From Mesorhizobium sp. CU3 (GTDB taxonomy: Bacteria > Pseudomonadota > Alphaproteobacteria > Rhizobiales > Rhizobiaceae), in contig NZ_VFWX01000011.1 of NCBI RefSeq assembly GCF_006442965.1, forward strand, positions 184,025 through 248,024: DNA of 64,000 bases, given 5' to 3'. The notes below the pieces were generated by a model. The model saw only the letters and a program-made list of their open reading frames with translations. It ran no database searches and was not told the origin of the DNA. The position numbers were made by a program, and so were the translations under genes. This document shows positions 53,136-62,461 of the stretch, piece after piece; within the stretch, counting starts at the first letter, position 1; every line of letters begins with the position of its first letter.

Positions 53136-53348
53136 TTACTGCGCAGGGGCGGCAGGAGCCGGATTTGTTGCCGGAGCCGGTTCGGCAGGCTTCGGAGCGT
53201 CGGGAGTAGCCGGCTTCATCGTATCGGTGGCCGGCGGGTTGGTGCTCTGGGTGGTGGTGGTGTCCGTACCCTTGCCGCTGTCGCTGCAGGCCGCGACGCC
53301 CAGCAGGGCCAGAGCCGAAACCGAAGCAAGAATGAGTTTCTTCATCAT
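53136..53348 (-). CDS. Small proline/alanine-rich lipoprotein
   Basis: A 70-residue lipoprotein. The signal MMKKLILASVSALALLGVAA ends in a lipobox with Cys21. The mature part is only 50 residues: a Ser/Thr-rich stretch (TDTTTTQSTNPPATDT), then PAPAT/PAPAAPA repeats, an extended and likely disordered chain as in wall-spanning lipoproteins. AAGGAGAG precedes the ATG. Function unknown. It has its own strong terminator, so it is monocistronic. Confidence 0.88.
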   Translation of the reverse strand: MMKKLILASVSALALLGVAACSDSGKGTDTTTTQSTNPPATDTMKPATPDAPKPAEPAPATNPAPAAPAQ

Positions 53349-53519
53349 ATCTCTCCTTCAAATAACGCTCACGTTTCGGTGAGCGGTCGGATAAGAAATG
53401 CGCCAGCGAAGCCAGAGTTTCGTAACGTTGCATTTCCTTGTGTAACACCAACTTACGATTGCCGGGCTTGAAAACCGTGGGCTTGCGGCACACGGCTTCA
53501 GCGAATTGGGTGAAGCAGC

Positions 53520-56500
53520 ATGACGAACGCGAACGCGACCAAAAAATGGGATTTCTGGATCGATCGCGGCGGCACTTTCACCGACGTCATCGGCAGAGAC
53601 CCCGACGGTGGCCTGCATCCTCGAAAGCTGCTGTCCGAGAATCCGGAAGCCTATAGCGACGCCGCGATCCAGGGCATCCGCGACCTGCTCGGGCTGAAAG
53701 CGGGCGTCGCCATCCCCGCGGGCGCGGTCGGCGACGTCAAAATGGGCACCACAGTTGCCACCAATGCGCTGCTCGAGCGCAAGGGCGACCGCGTGCTGCT
53801 GCTCACCACCAAGGGTTTTCGCGATGCGCTGCGCATCGCCTACCAGGCGCGGCCGGACATCTTCGCAAAGGAGATCATCCTGCCGGAACAGCTCTACGAG
53901 CGGGTGATCGAGATCGACGAGCGCGTGCTCGCCGACGGTTGCGTCGAGCGCCTGCTGGACATAGCTGCCTGCCGCCCGGCGATCGAGCAGGCAAAAGCCG
54001 ACGGCATCGACGCAGTCGCCGTCGTCTTCATGCATGCCTGGAAATACCCGGACCATGAAAAGGCCGTGGCCAAAGTCTGCCGCAAGATCGGCTTCGGCCA
54101 GATCTCCGTCAGCCACGAAGTCTCGCCGCTGATCAAGCTGGTCGGCCGCGGCGACACCACCGTAGTCGATGCCTATCTGTCGCCGATCCTGTCGCGCTAT
54201 GTGCAAAGGGTGGCGGGAGAACTGGGCGCCGACCCGCGCCTGATGTTCATGATGTCGTCGGGAGGGCTCACCGCCGCCGACATGTTCCAGGGCAAGGATG
54301 CGCTGCTGTCGGGCCCGGCCGGCGGCGTCGTCGGCATGGTCGAAACGGCGAAGCTCGCCGGCTTCGAAAAGGTCATCGGCTTCGACATGGGCGGCACCTC
54401 GACGGACGTCGCCCATTATGACGGCGACTATGAGCGCGCCTTCGACACCGAGGTCGCCGGCGTGCGCATCCGCGCGCCGATGATGCGTATCCACACCGTC
54501 GCCGCCGGCGGCGGCTCGATCCTGCATTATGAGGCCGGCCGCTTCCGCGTCGGCCCGGATTCCGCCGGCGCCAATCCAGGCCCGGCCGCCTACCGGCGCG
54601 GCGGCCCGCTCGCCGTCACCGACGCCAATGTCATGCTCGGCAAACTGCAACCCGATTTCTTCCCGGCGATCTTTGGCCCTGGACAGGACCGGCAGCTCGA
54701 TGCCGCGACCGTGCGCGACAAATTCACGGCGCTCGCCGCCGAGATCGGCGACGGCCGCTCGCCGGAAGCCGTAGCGGAAGGGTTCGTCACCATTGCCGTC
54801 GAGAACATGGCCAACGCCATCAAGAAGATCTCGGTGCAGCGCGGCTACGACGTCACCGAATATCTGCTCAACTGTTTCGGCGGCGCCGGCGGCCAGCACG
54901 CCTGCCTTGTCGCCGATGCGCTCGGCATGGAAGCCGTGCTGATCCACCCCTTCTCCGGCCTGCTCTCGGCCTACGGCATCGGCCTGTCGTCGGTCTTCGC
55001 CTCGCGCCAGCAGGCCCTGCTCAAACCGCTTGCCGAAGAATCCAGGGCCGAGATCGGCAATCTCATCGCCGACTTGCGGAAAACCGTTATCGCCGACCTC
55101 GCGGCGCAAGGCATCGCAAACGAAGCAGTCGCTACCAAGCCGGTGCTGCACATTCGTTATGACGGCACCGACACGACGCTTCCGGTGAATTTCGAAGAGG
55201 ACTCGATCTTCCGCGCCAGACACGATTTCGAAACCGCCCACAAGGCGCAATTCGGCTTCGTCTATGACAACAAGCCGATGATCGTCGAGGCGGTCGGCCT
55301 CGAGGGCGCCGAAATCGCCGAGACCAGAGCTGAAGCCCTTGCGCCCGCCGGACCGGCCAAGGCCCAAGCCGAAGCCTCGGAAACCCGCCGCATCTATTGC
55401 GAGGGAGAGTGGCGCGAAGCCGGCATCCACCGGCGCGAGGACCTGCGCCCGTCCAACCTGGTCGCCGGCCCTGCCCTGATCATCGAAGCGAACCAGACCA
55501 TCGTCGTCGAACCGGGCTGGCGCGCCGAAATCACCAATCTCAACCACGTCGTGATCCGCCGGACCGAACGGAAGGCGCGTGCCGCCGCGCTCGGCACCGA
55601 GGCCGATCCGGTGATGCTCGAGGTGTTCAACAACCTCTTCATGTCGATCGCCGAGCAGATGGGCGTGACGCTGCAGAACACCGCCTATTCGGTGAATATC
55701 AAGGAACGGCTTGATTTTTCCTGCGCCGTGTTCGACCGCCACGGCGCGCTGGTCGCCAACGCGCCGCACATGCCGGTGCATCTGGGCTCCATGGACCGTT
55801 CCGTGGAAACCATCATCCGCCTGAATTCCGGCGACATCCATCCCGGCGACGTCTTCGCGCTCAACGCACCTTACAATGGCGGCACGCACCTGCCTGACAT
55901 CACCGTGGTGACGCCGGTCTTCGACGATGCGCAGAAGGAAATCCTCTTCTGGGCGGCCTCGCGCGGCCATCACGCCGATGTCGGCGGCACGGCGCCCGGC
56001 TCGATGACGCCCTTGGCCACCACGGTCGACGAGGAAGGCGTCTTGTTCGACAATTTCCGTATCGTCGACCGCGGCCGTTTTCGCGAGAAGGAGCTCGAAA
56101 CGCTTCTTACTGACCACCCCTATCCCGCACGCAATCCGGTCCAGAACATCGCCGATCTCAAGGCGCAGATCGCCGCCAACGAGAAAGGTGTCGCGGAACT
56201 CCGAAAAATGGTCACCCATTTCGGCCTTGATGTCGTCGAAGCCTATATGGGCCATGTCCAGGACAATGCCGCCGAGAGCGTGCGCCGCGTACTGGAGCGG
56301 CTGCCCGACAGCTCCGCCTACGAATACGCGACCGACACCGGCCAGATGATAAAGGTGAAGATCAGCGTAGACCGTAAAAAACGTGAGGCGACGGTCGACT
56401 TCACCGGCACCTCGCCGGTGATGAAGAACAATTTCAACGCGCCTGAACCCGTCGCCCGTGCCGCCGTGCTATATGCCTTCCGCGTCATGGTCGAGGACAT

Positions 56501-57149
56501 GATCCCGATGAACGCCGGGTGTCTCAGACCTATCAACATCATCATCCCCGACGGCTGCATGCTGAAGCCCGCCTATCCGGCGGCCGTCGTCGCCGGCAAT
56601 GTCGAGACATCGCAGCACGTCACCAACGCGCTGTTCGGCGCGATGGGCGCGATGGCCAACGCGCAAGGCACGATGAACAACCTCACCTTCGGCAACAAGC
56701 AGTACCAGTATTACGAGACGATCTGCTCCGGTTCGCCGGCCGGTAAGATGAACTCCGGCCGCGGCTTTGCCGGCACATCCGGCGTGCACACCCACATGAC
56801 TAATTCGCGCCTCACCGACCCGGAGGTGCTGGAGTTGCGCTTCCCGGTCGTCCTGGAAGACTTCCACATTCGCGAAGGCTCCGGCGGCAAAGGCAAGTGG
56901 AACGCCGGTGACGGCACCAGGCGCACCATCCGCTTCCTCGAAAAGATGGAATGCGCGATCCTCTCCTCGCACCGCAGCCGCCCGCCGCAAGGTCTCGACC
57001 GCGGCGGCGATGGCGAGGCCGGCTCGACCAAGGTCAGGCGCAACGACGGATCGGTCGACGTGCTGAAGGCCTGCGATCAGACGACGCTCGAGGCCGGCGA
57101 GGCCGTCATCGTCACCACGCCGACGCCTGGAGGGTTCGGAAAAGTCTAG
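53520..57149 (+). CDS. Fused hydantoinase/5-oxoprolinase (HyuA-HyuB type)
   Basis: A 1209-residue single-chain enzyme like eukaryotic 5-oxoprolinase, which opens 5-oxoproline to glutamate with ATP. The HyuA half (about 1-690) has DRGGTFTDVIG near the start, MGTTVATNALLERKG, FDMGGTSTDVAH and GAGGQHACLVADALG. The HyuB half (about 700-1205) has VFNNLFMSIAEQMG, GSMDRSVETIIRLN and DFTGTSPVMKNNFNAPEP, ending GGFGKV. Substrate could be oxoproline, a hydantoin or N-methylhydantoin. It stands alone; no pxpABC or transporter is adjacent. The btaA promoter region follows at once. Confidence 0.93.
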   Translation: MTNANATKKWDFWIDRGGTFTDVIGRDPDGGLHPRKLLSENPEAYSDAAIQGIRDLLGLKAGVAIPAGAVGDVKMGTTVATNALLERKGDRVLLLTTKGFRDALRIAYQARPDIFAKEIILPEQLYERVIEIDERVLADGCVERLLDIAACRPAIEQAKADGIDAVAVVFMHAWKYPDHEKAVAKVCRKIGFGQISVSHEVSPLIKLVGRGDTTVVDAYLSPILSRYVQRVAGELGADPRLMFMMSSGGLTAADMFQGKDALLSGPAGGVVGMVETAKLAGFEKVIGFDMGGTSTDVAHYDGDYERAFDTEVAGVRIRAPMMRIHTVAAGGGSILHYEAGRFRVGPDSAGANPGPAAYRRGGPLAVTDANVMLGKLQPDFFPAIFGPGQDRQLDAATVRDKFTALAAEIGDGRSPEAVAEGFVTIAVENMANAIKKISVQRGYDVTEYLLNCFGGAGGQHACLVADALGMEAVLIHPFSGLLSAYGIGLSSVFASRQQALLKPLAEESRAEIGNLIADLRKTVIADLAAQGIANEAVATKPVLHIRYDGTDTTLPVNFEEDSIFRARHDFETAHKAQFGFVYDNKPMIVEAVGLEGAEIAETRAEALAPAGPAKAQAEASETRRIYCEGEWREAGIHRREDLRPSNLVAGPALIIEANQTIVVEPGWRAEITNLNHVVIRRTERKARAAALGTEADPVMLEVFNNLFMSIAEQMGVTLQNTAYSVNIKERLDFSCAVFDRHGALVANAPHMPVHLGSMDRSVETIIRLNSGDIHPGDVFALNAPYNGGTHLPDITVVTPVFDDAQKEILFWAASRGHHADVGGTAPGSMTPLATTVDEEGVLFDNFRIVDRGRFREKELETLLTDHPYPARNPVQNIADLKAQIAANEKGVAELRKMVTHFGLDVVEAYMGHVQDNAAESVRRVLERLPDSSAYEYATDTGQMIKVKISVDRKKREATVDFTGTSPVMKNNFNAPEPVARAAVLYAFRVMVEDMIPMNAGCLRPINIIIPDGCMLKPAYPAAVVAGNVETSQHVTNALFGAMGAMANAQGTMNNLTFGNKQYQYYETICSGSPAGKMNSGRGFAGTSGVHTHMTNSRLTDPEVLELRFPVVLEDFHIREGSGGKGKWNAGDGTRRTIRFLEKMECAILSSHRSRPPQGLDRGGDGEAGSTKVRRNDGSVDVLKACDQTTLEAGEAVIVTTPTPGGFGKV

Positions 57150-57154
57150 ATTTG

Positions 57155-57183
57155 CCGTCAACAGGCTGTCACCTGCCTGTCAT
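57155..57183 (+). promoter_or_regulatory. Pho box (PhoB site) for btaAB
   Basis: CTGTCAC (57166-57172), CTGC, CTGTCAT (57177-57183) matches the PhoB consensus at 13 of 14 half-site positions. A third, weaker unit CCGTCAA (57155-57161) sits one 11-bp step upstream. It lies 49 nt before the btaA ATG. PhoB control of btaAB under phosphate starvation is known in rhizobia, which makes this assignment firm. Confidence 0.88.
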
Positions 57184-57232
57184 GACGCTGCGCTACCCGC
57201 TTGCGCCAACGCAAACGGGGAATCACCTTTCC

Positions 57233-58480
57233 ATGTCGGACGTATCCGGAGAACTCGTTTATCGTCGAGGCAAGGAAGTCGGAAAGGCCGTCTACCAGAA
57301 CCGCGCATTGTCGAAGGACGGCATTTCCGAGCGGCTCTTTGCTTTCCTGTTCTCCGGCCTGGTCTATCCGCAGATCTGGGAAGATCCGGATGTCGACATG
57401 GAGGCCATGCAGCTTGGCGCCGGTCACCGCGTCGTCACAATCGCCTCGGGCGGCTGCAACATTCTGGCCTACCTCACCCGTTCGCCGGCGAGCATCGACG
57501 CCGTCGATCTCAACGCCGCGCATATTGCGCTGAACCACATGAAGCTGGAAGCGGTCCGCCATCTGCCCTCGCAGGGCGACCTGTTCCGCTTCTTCGGCGC
57601 CGCCGACACCCGCCACAATTCGGATGCGTACGACCGCTTTATCGCGCCGCATCTCGATCCGGTGAGCCGCCATTACTGGGAGCGCCGCAACTGGCGCGGC
57701 CGCCGCCGCATTTCGGTCTTCGACCGCAATTTCTACCAGACCGGCCTGCTCGGCCTCTTCATCGCCGTGGGCCATCGCGTCGGCAAACTATTCGGCGTCG
57801 ACCCGGCCGGCATCATGAAGGCGCAAAACATCGGCGAGCAACGCCGCTTCTTCAACGAGGAACTGGCGCCCGTCTTCGACAAGAAGCTTTTGCGCTGGGC
57901 GACGTCGCGCAAGGCGTCGCTGTTCGGCCTCGGCATCCCGCCGGCGCAGTACGACTCGCTGATCACCTCCGGCGACGGCTCGATGGCGAGCGTCTTGAAG
58001 GCGCGGCTGGAAAAGCTCGCCTGCGACTTCCCGCTGAAGAACAACTACTTCGCCTGGCAGGCCTTCGCCCGCCGTTACCCGCAGCCCGGCGAAGCGGCGC
58101 TGCCTGCCTATCTGGAGCAGAGCAACTACAGGACGATCCGCGCCAACATCGACCGCGTCGCCATCCACCACGCCAATCTGATCAAGTTCCTGGCGGCCAA
58201 GGATGCGGGCACCGTCGACCGTTTCGTGCTTCTCGACGCGCAGGACTGGATGACCGACGACCTGCTCAACGCGCTGTGGACCGAGATCACCCGCACCGCC
58301 TCAGCCGGCGCCCGCGTCATCTTCCGCACCGCGGCCGAGCCCAGCCTGCTGCCCGGCCGTCTCTCCAACTCGCTGCTCGACCAGTGGAGCTACGAGAGCG
58401 AGGCTTCGCGCGAGTTCTCGGCAAAAGATCGCTCGGCCATATATGGCGGCTTCCACCTCTATGTGAAGCGCGCCGCATGA
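57233..58480 (+). CDS. btaA: SAM:diacylglycerol 3-amino-3-carboxypropyltransferase
   Basis: A 415-residue enzyme (DUF3419) moving the aminocarboxypropyl group of SAM to diacylglycerol, the first step of the phosphorus-free betaine lipid DGTS. It starts MSDVSGELVYRRGKEVGKAV; ISERLFAFLFSGLVYPQIWE, IASGGCNILAYLTRSP (SAM site), LNHMKLEA and VLLDAQDWM are family blocks. ATG 57233 is used; ATG 57182 falls inside the Pho box and cannot be the start if that site works. It is coupled to btaB by ATGA. Confidence 0.95.
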   Translation: MSDVSGELVYRRGKEVGKAVYQNRALSKDGISERLFAFLFSGLVYPQIWEDPDVDMEAMQLGAGHRVVTIASGGCNILAYLTRSPASIDAVDLNAAHIALNHMKLEAVRHLPSQGDLFRFFGAADTRHNSDAYDRFIAPHLDPVSRHYWERRNWRGRRRISVFDRNFYQTGLLGLFIAVGHRVGKLFGVDPAGIMKAQNIGEQRRFFNEELAPVFDKKLLRWATSRKASLFGLGIPPAQYDSLITSGDGSMASVLKARLEKLACDFPLKNNYFAWQAFARRYPQPGEAALPAYLEQSNYRTIRANIDRVAIHHANLIKFLAAKDAGTVDRFVLLDAQDWMTDDLLNALWTEITRTASAGARVIFRTAAEPSLLPGRLSNSLLDQWSYESEASREFSAKDRSAIYGGFHLYVKRAA

Positions 58481-59139
58481 GCACGACGGAGCTGCCGGCC
58501 GGCCATGCCGAACTGATGGACGGCGTCTACCGCTGGCAGCGCCACATCTACGACCTGACCCGTAAATATTACCTGCTCGGCCGCGACCGGCTGATCGAGG
58601 GGCTCGACGTGCCGCAAGGCGGCAGCGTGCTGGAACTCGGCTGTGGCACCGGCCGCAACGTCGTGCTCGCCGCCCGCCGCTACCCGGACGCTCGCTTCTT
58701 CGGCCTCGACATCTCAGCCGAGATGCTGGAGACGGCCAATGCCTCGATCGCTCGCGAAGGGCTCGCCGCCAAGGTCGACCTGGCGCGCGGCGACGCCACC
58801 GATTTCGACGCCAAGGCGCTCTTTGACGTCGAGCATTTCGACCGCGTCTTCATCTCCTATTCGCTGTCGATGATCCCCGGCTGGGAAAAGACCGTATCGG
58901 CCGCCCTTGCCGCGCTCGCGCCCGGCGGCTCGCTGCATGTCGTCGATTTCGGCCAGCAGGAAGGTCTGCCGCGCTGGTTCCGGGCGGGGCTGCGCGGATG
59001 GCTGCGGAAGTTCCATGTTTCGCCGCGCTCCTTGCTGCGCGACGTGCTTGAATCGGAATCGCAGCGCACCGGCGCAACCTTCCGGTTCAGAACGCTTTAT
59101 CGCGGCTATGCCTGGCTGGCGGTTATCAAGATCATCTGA
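58477..59139 (+). CDS. btaB: Diacylglycerylhomoserine N-methyltransferase
   Basis: A 220-residue SAM methyltransferase that trimethylates the btaA product to DGTS. Motif I is LELGCGTGRNVVLAAR, followed by GLDISAEMLETA and HVVDFGQQEGLPRWF. MDGVYRWQRHIYDLTRKYYL near the start is typical of BtaB. Its ATG overlaps the btaA stop by 4 nt. With btaA it replaces membrane phospholipid when phosphate is scarce, sparing phosphorus. Confidence 0.95.
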   Translation: MSTTELPAGHAELMDGVYRWQRHIYDLTRKYYLLGRDRLIEGLDVPQGGSVLELGCGTGRNVVLAARRYPDARFFGLDISAEMLETANASIAREGLAAKVDLARGDATDFDAKALFDVEHFDRVFISYSLSMIPGWEKTVSAALAALAPGGSLHVVDFGQQEGLPRWFRAGLRGWLRKFHVSPRSLLRDVLESESQRTGATFRFRTLYRGYAWLAVIKII

Positions 59140-59223
59140 CCCTGCTTTCGGGCCTCGGCCTAAGAAAGCTTGTTGTTCCAGCCTGCCGTGAGGCGGAGCA
59201 AGAGCGATCTGCTACAGATCGCA

Positions 59224-59252
59224 TTGTCGAATGACCCAAAGAGTGGTACATT
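59224..59252 (+). promoter_or_regulatory. Candidate promoter for higBA
   Basis: TTGTCG (59224-59229), a 17-nt spacer and TACATT (59247-59252) make a fair sigma-70 promoter. It would start transcription near 59259, a very short leader before higB at 59276. It is in the 136-nt gap after btaB. Confidence 0.45.
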
Positions 59253-59275
59253 AGCTCAGCGTTCGGGCGCATGTG

Positions 59276-59572
59276 ATGATCGTCGGCTTTCGAGATGGAT
59301 GGCTGCGGAACTTCTTCGTAGACGACACCCGCTCTCGCAACATTCCATCCGATCTCGAAAGCCGGTTGTTCCGCAAGCTCCAGATGATTGACGATGCGGC
59401 GACTGATCAGGATTTGCGGGTGCCGCCCAGCAATCATTTCGAGAAGTTACGCGGCAATCTCGAAGGCTACCATTCAATCCGCGTTAACAAGCAATGGCGT
59501 CTGGTTTTCCGATGGGACGGCGGCCGCGGTGAGGCGACGGACATATATCTGGACGACCACAGCTACAGGTGA
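59276..59572 (+). CDS. higB: HigB-type mRNA interferase toxin
   Basis: A 98-residue RelE-superfamily toxin of the 'plasmid maintenance killer' (HigB-1) type. RDGWLRNFFVDDTRSRNIPS, LFRKLQMIDDAA, LRVPPSNHFEKLRGNLEG and YHSIRVNKQWRLVFRW are the family blocks, ending DIYLDDHSYR. It cleaves mRNA on the ribosome in known members. The order is toxin first, antitoxin second, the HigBA arrangement. ATG 59276 is preferred over GTG 59273. The full motif set suggests it is intact. Confidence 0.93.
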   Translation: MIVGFRDGWLRNFFVDDTRSRNIPSDLESRLFRKLQMIDDAATDQDLRVPPSNHFEKLRGNLEGYHSIRVNKQWRLVFRWDGGRGEATDIYLDDHSYR

Positions 59573-59580
59573 GGCGAAAC

Positions 59581-59889
59581 ATGTTGATGACCGCACGCAA
59601 GCCGGCAACCGTTGGAGAAATCCTCACGGAGGAATTCATGCAGCCGCTCGGTCTGACGCAGGCCGCTTTGGCGGAAGCGATGGGAGTCCCGCGCAAGCAT
59701 GTGAATGAGTTATGCAACGATCGCCGCAGCGTCACGGCGGCCACTGCTCTCATCCTGGCAAGAGTGTTCGGCAACAGCCCGGATTTCTGGCTGAACGTCC
59801 AACGTCGCAATGACCTTTGGCAAGTCATGAATTCACCCGACGAGCGGGCGCGTGTCGATCGCGCCAAGCCTTTGCCGACCGCCGCATAG
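59581..59889 (+). CDS. higA: HigA-family antitoxin (XRE HTH)
   Basis: A 102-residue antitoxin. PATVGEILTEEFMQPLGLTQ opens the HigA family domain; the helix-turn-helix is LTQAALAEAMGVPRKHVNEL, followed by LARVFGNSPDFWLNVQ. It neutralises HigB and represses the operon. GAGG lies 7 nt before ATG 59581; a GTG at 59569 overlaps the higB stop but is less likely. The downstream hairpin repeat (59920-60014) probably ends the transcript. Confidence 0.93.
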   Translation: MLMTARKPATVGEILTEEFMQPLGLTQAALAEAMGVPRKHVNELCNDRRSVTAATALILARVFGNSPDFWLNVQRRNDLWQVMNSPDERARVDRAKPLPTAA

Positions 59890-59919
59890 CGACCGGGCGG
59901 GCGACCAACCGCCATAGCA

Positions 59920-60014
59920 ATTCCAGGAAAAGTGTGGGCGGTTTTCCGTCCGGAATTGCGTAAGAACAAAGGGATAGGGCGGTTCACCGTTTCCGTGAAA
60001 CGGCGAACCGCCCT
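59920..60014. repeat. Dispersed ~100-bp repeat ending in a terminator hairpin, copy B
   Basis: ATTCCAGGAAAAGTGTGGGC through the hairpin arms AGGGCGGTTC (59976) and GAACCGCCCT (to 60014) copies 12477-12580. Here the stem has one A-C mismatch. The stop of the leftward hydrolase gene lies in its last bases. It sits between convergent higA and the hydrolase. Confidence 0.9.
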
Positions 60015-61395
60015 AATGCAGCGCCTTGACCAGCGCCCCCACCATCGTCTGCGGCCGGTAGCCGAATTTGGCCGGCGTCAGTCCCAGCCGCACAACGACC
60101 AGTTGCTCCGAGGGAATGATGGCCACCGTCTGGCCGTCATGACCTTCCATCCAGTAGGTGTCCTTGGGCAGACCCGCCGAAACGCCGGCGCCGGGCTTTT
60201 CCTCGTCGCCGGGCCCTTCGATCCACAGCTGGCCCTTGCCGTAGACTTTCGAGGCCGGCGCCGGCTCGCGCATCCAATCTACGAAGCCGGCAGGCAGGAT
60301 CTGATTGCCGTTCCAGGTTCCGCCCTGCAGCAGGAACTGGCCGAAGCGCGCCCAGTCATGCGCGGTGGCGTAGAGATAGGACGAGCCGACGAACGTGCCC
60401 TGCTCGTCGGTTTCAAGCACCGCGCTATGCATGCCGAGCGGCTCGAAGAGCGCCGTGTGCGGCCAAGCCAGCGCCTTGGCCTTGTCGCCGATCGCATCCT
60501 GCCAGAGCCGCGAAAGCATCACCGCCGTGCCGCTCGAATAGGAAAACACTTGTCCCACATCACCGGTCAGCGGCTTGGCTTCGGCGAAACCCGCCATGTC
60601 GGGTTCGAGATAGAGCATGCGCGTCACATCGGCGACGTCGCCATAATCCTCATTGAACTCCAGCCCGCTCGACATCGCCATCATGTCGGCAAGGCTGATC
60701 GCGGCGCGGCCATCGGCCTTCCACGCCTTGAACAGACCCTTGTTGTCGACCGCCATTTTGCCGTCCTTGACCAGCGTGCCGACGATCGCGGCATTGACCG
60801 TCTTGGTCATCGACCAGCCGAGCAGCGGCGTCTTGGCCGAAAAGCCCTCGCCATAGCGCTCTGCAACGATGCGCCCGTTCTTCACCACCACGATCGCGCG
60901 CATGCCGGTGCCGGCCATCGAGGCGTCGTCGACGATTTTTGTGACCTCAGGGTTCTGCGAGGGATCCACCTGCTCACCCTCGGGCCAGAGCGCGTTCGGC
61001 TGCGTTGCCGCCGCGGGCGTCGCGCGCAGCGACGTCTGCCTCACCTTGCCGGTGTCGCCGTCGGGAGCCGAGGCGCAGCCGACGCCCTCGCGTTCGACGG
61101 CGATGCTCTTGCCCAGCACCCAGAACAGGCCCGCCGAAACGATGCCCCTCTCCTTGTCGACGGAAACCTTCATCAGCTTGAGCAGCGGATGGCCAGGCGC
61201 CTGCACGTCAACGGCCAGCACCTGGTTGGCGTCGCGGCCGGCGAGGAAGACGTTGGAGCAGACGATCTTGGCCGTATAGCCGGAGCCGACGCGAATCAGT
61301 TCCGGCGGCGCGAAATAGAGCCAGGCAAACAGCGCAACCACCGCCAGCACAACAAGGCCGAGCAGCCATTTGATGAACTTCACGACAGCCCGCAT
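60013..61395 (-). CDS. Beta-lactamase class C-like serine hydrolase
   Basis: A 460-residue membrane-anchored protein. One N-terminal helix (about 8-28, WLLGLVVLAVVALFAWLYF) anchors it. The SxxK motif SMTK puts the nucleophile at Ser195 and Lys198; YSSG serves as the Tyr motif and a HDGQ segment near 435 takes the place of KTG. Such proteins are mostly esterases or D-amino acid peptidases rather than true beta-lactamases. ATG 61395 has GGTGGAAG adjacent. Its stop codon is in the copy B repeat. Confidence 0.9.
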   Translation of the reverse strand: MRAVVKFIKWLLGLVVLAVVALFAWLYFAPPELIRVGSGYTAKIVCSNVFLAGRDANQVLAVDVQAPGHPLLKLMKVSVDKERGIVSAGLFWVLGKSIAVEREGVGCASAPDGDTGKVRQTSLRATPAAATQPNALWPEGEQVDPSQNPEVTKIVDDASMAGTGMRAIVVVKNGRIVAERYGEGFSAKTPLLGWSMTKTVNAAIVGTLVKDGKMAVDNKGLFKAWKADGRAAISLADMMAMSSGLEFNEDYGDVADVTRMLYLEPDMAGFAEAKPLTGDVGQVFSYSSGTAVMLSRLWQDAIGDKAKALAWPHTALFEPLGMHSAVLETDEQGTFVGSSYLYATAHDWARFGQFLLQGGTWNGNQILPAGFVDWMREPAPASKVYGKGQLWIEGPGDEEKPGAGVSAGLPKDTYWMEGHDGQTVAIIPSEQLVVVRLGLTPAKFGYRPQTMVGALVKALH

Positions 61396-61669
61396 CTTCC
61401 ACCCTTTGGATTTTCCGGCTCGATTTATGTCATCGATTTGCCGCCATTGCTTCCGCAAAATCATGGGCGTTGTCGATGGCCGTCAATGGATTATCAACCA
61501 TGTTCGGCGATCACGAAGCTGTGCCGCCGAAAGTACCAGGCGCTTCGGCAGGCGCGTTCGACGGATAGCGGATGATCTCGTGGGGCGATCATCCGGAGGG
61601 GGCCAGCGCAAGCGACGGCCATCTGCAGAGACCCATCAGCAGCCGGCTGGACCCGGCTCGGGGAACGCC

Positions 61670-62461
61670 ATGCGCCGTCTTTCGGCCATCCTGTTGCTGA
61701 CGCTGCTTAGCGCCTGCTCGACCGTGGACGATTTGGCGCCGCTGTCGCCGTCATCGCAAACGGTTGCCGTGCGCGCGCCCAAATTCGACGACTCCAAGCC
61801 GCATGAATGGGACAGCGGCGCGCCGTGGAATTACGCGGTCCACGGCACCGACGTTTCCAAATACCAGACCTCGGTCGACTGGCCGACGGCCAGAGCCAGC
61901 GGCATCTCCTTCGCTTTCATCAAGGCGACCGAGGGCGGCGACCGCTTCGACGAGTATTTCAACGAGCACTGGGCGCGCACCAAGGCGGCCGGCGTGCCGC
62001 GCGCGGCCTATCATTTCTACTATTTCTGCACCCCTGCCGCCACGCAGGCGCGCTGGTTCATCGCCAATGTTCCGAACGACCCGTCGGCCATGCCGCCGGT
62101 GCTCGACATGGAATGGAACCCGAAATCGCCGACCTGCCGGCTGCGCCCCGACCCGGCCACGGTGCGCAGCGAAATGACCGTCTTCCTCCAGATGATCGAG
62201 CGCCACTACGGCAAAAGGCCGATCATCTACACCTCGATCGACTTCTTCGACGACAACCAACTGGCGACGTTCCGCGGCTATCCCTACTGGCTGCGCTCGG
62301 TCGCCGGCCACCCGCGCGAAAAATACGGCAGCCACCCCTTCACCTTCTGGCAGTACACCGGAACCGGCATCGTGCCGGGCATGACCGGCAAGTCCGACAT
62401 CAACGTCTTCAACGGCTCGGAAGCCGCCTGGAGGAAGTGGCTGCGGCAGAACACCCGTTGA
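61670..62461 (+). CDS. GH25-family muramidase-like lipoprotein
   Basis: A 263-residue lipoprotein (lipobox LLSAC, Cys16) with a GH25 lysozyme fold. VHGTDVSKYQTSVDWPTARA opens the domain, FAFIKATEGGDR and AAYHFYYFC follow, and VLDMEW carries the Asp146/Glu148 pair expected to be catalytic. ATG 61670 is used, as the frame upstream (from 61370) has no signal sequence. It probably cuts the glycan of its own or another cell wall. The neighbour at 62643 is another wall enzyme on the same strand. Confidence 0.92.
   Translation: MRRLSAILLLTLLSACSTVDDLAPLSPSSQTVAVRAPKFDDSKPHEWDSGAPWNYAVHGTDVSKYQTSVDWPTARASGISFAFIKATEGGDRFDEYFNEHWARTKAAGVPRAAYHFYYFCTPAATQARWFIANVPNDPSAMPPVLDMEWNPKSPTCRLRPDPATVRSEMTVFLQMIERHYGKRPIIYTSIDFFDDNQLATFRGYPYWLRSVAGHPREKYGSHPFTFWQYTGTGIVPGMTGKSDINVFNGSEAAWRKWLRQNTR

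Noticed and set aside
53358..56255. A 965-codon open frame antisense to the hydantoinase/oxoprolinase gene
   Set aside because: GC-rich codon use leaves the opposite strand free of stops. The translation has no recognisable domain, and the sense frame is a full-length known family.
57182..57232. Upstream ATG (57182) as the btaA start
   Set aside because: It overlaps the second half of the Pho box, and the 17 extra residues do not look like the family N-terminus.
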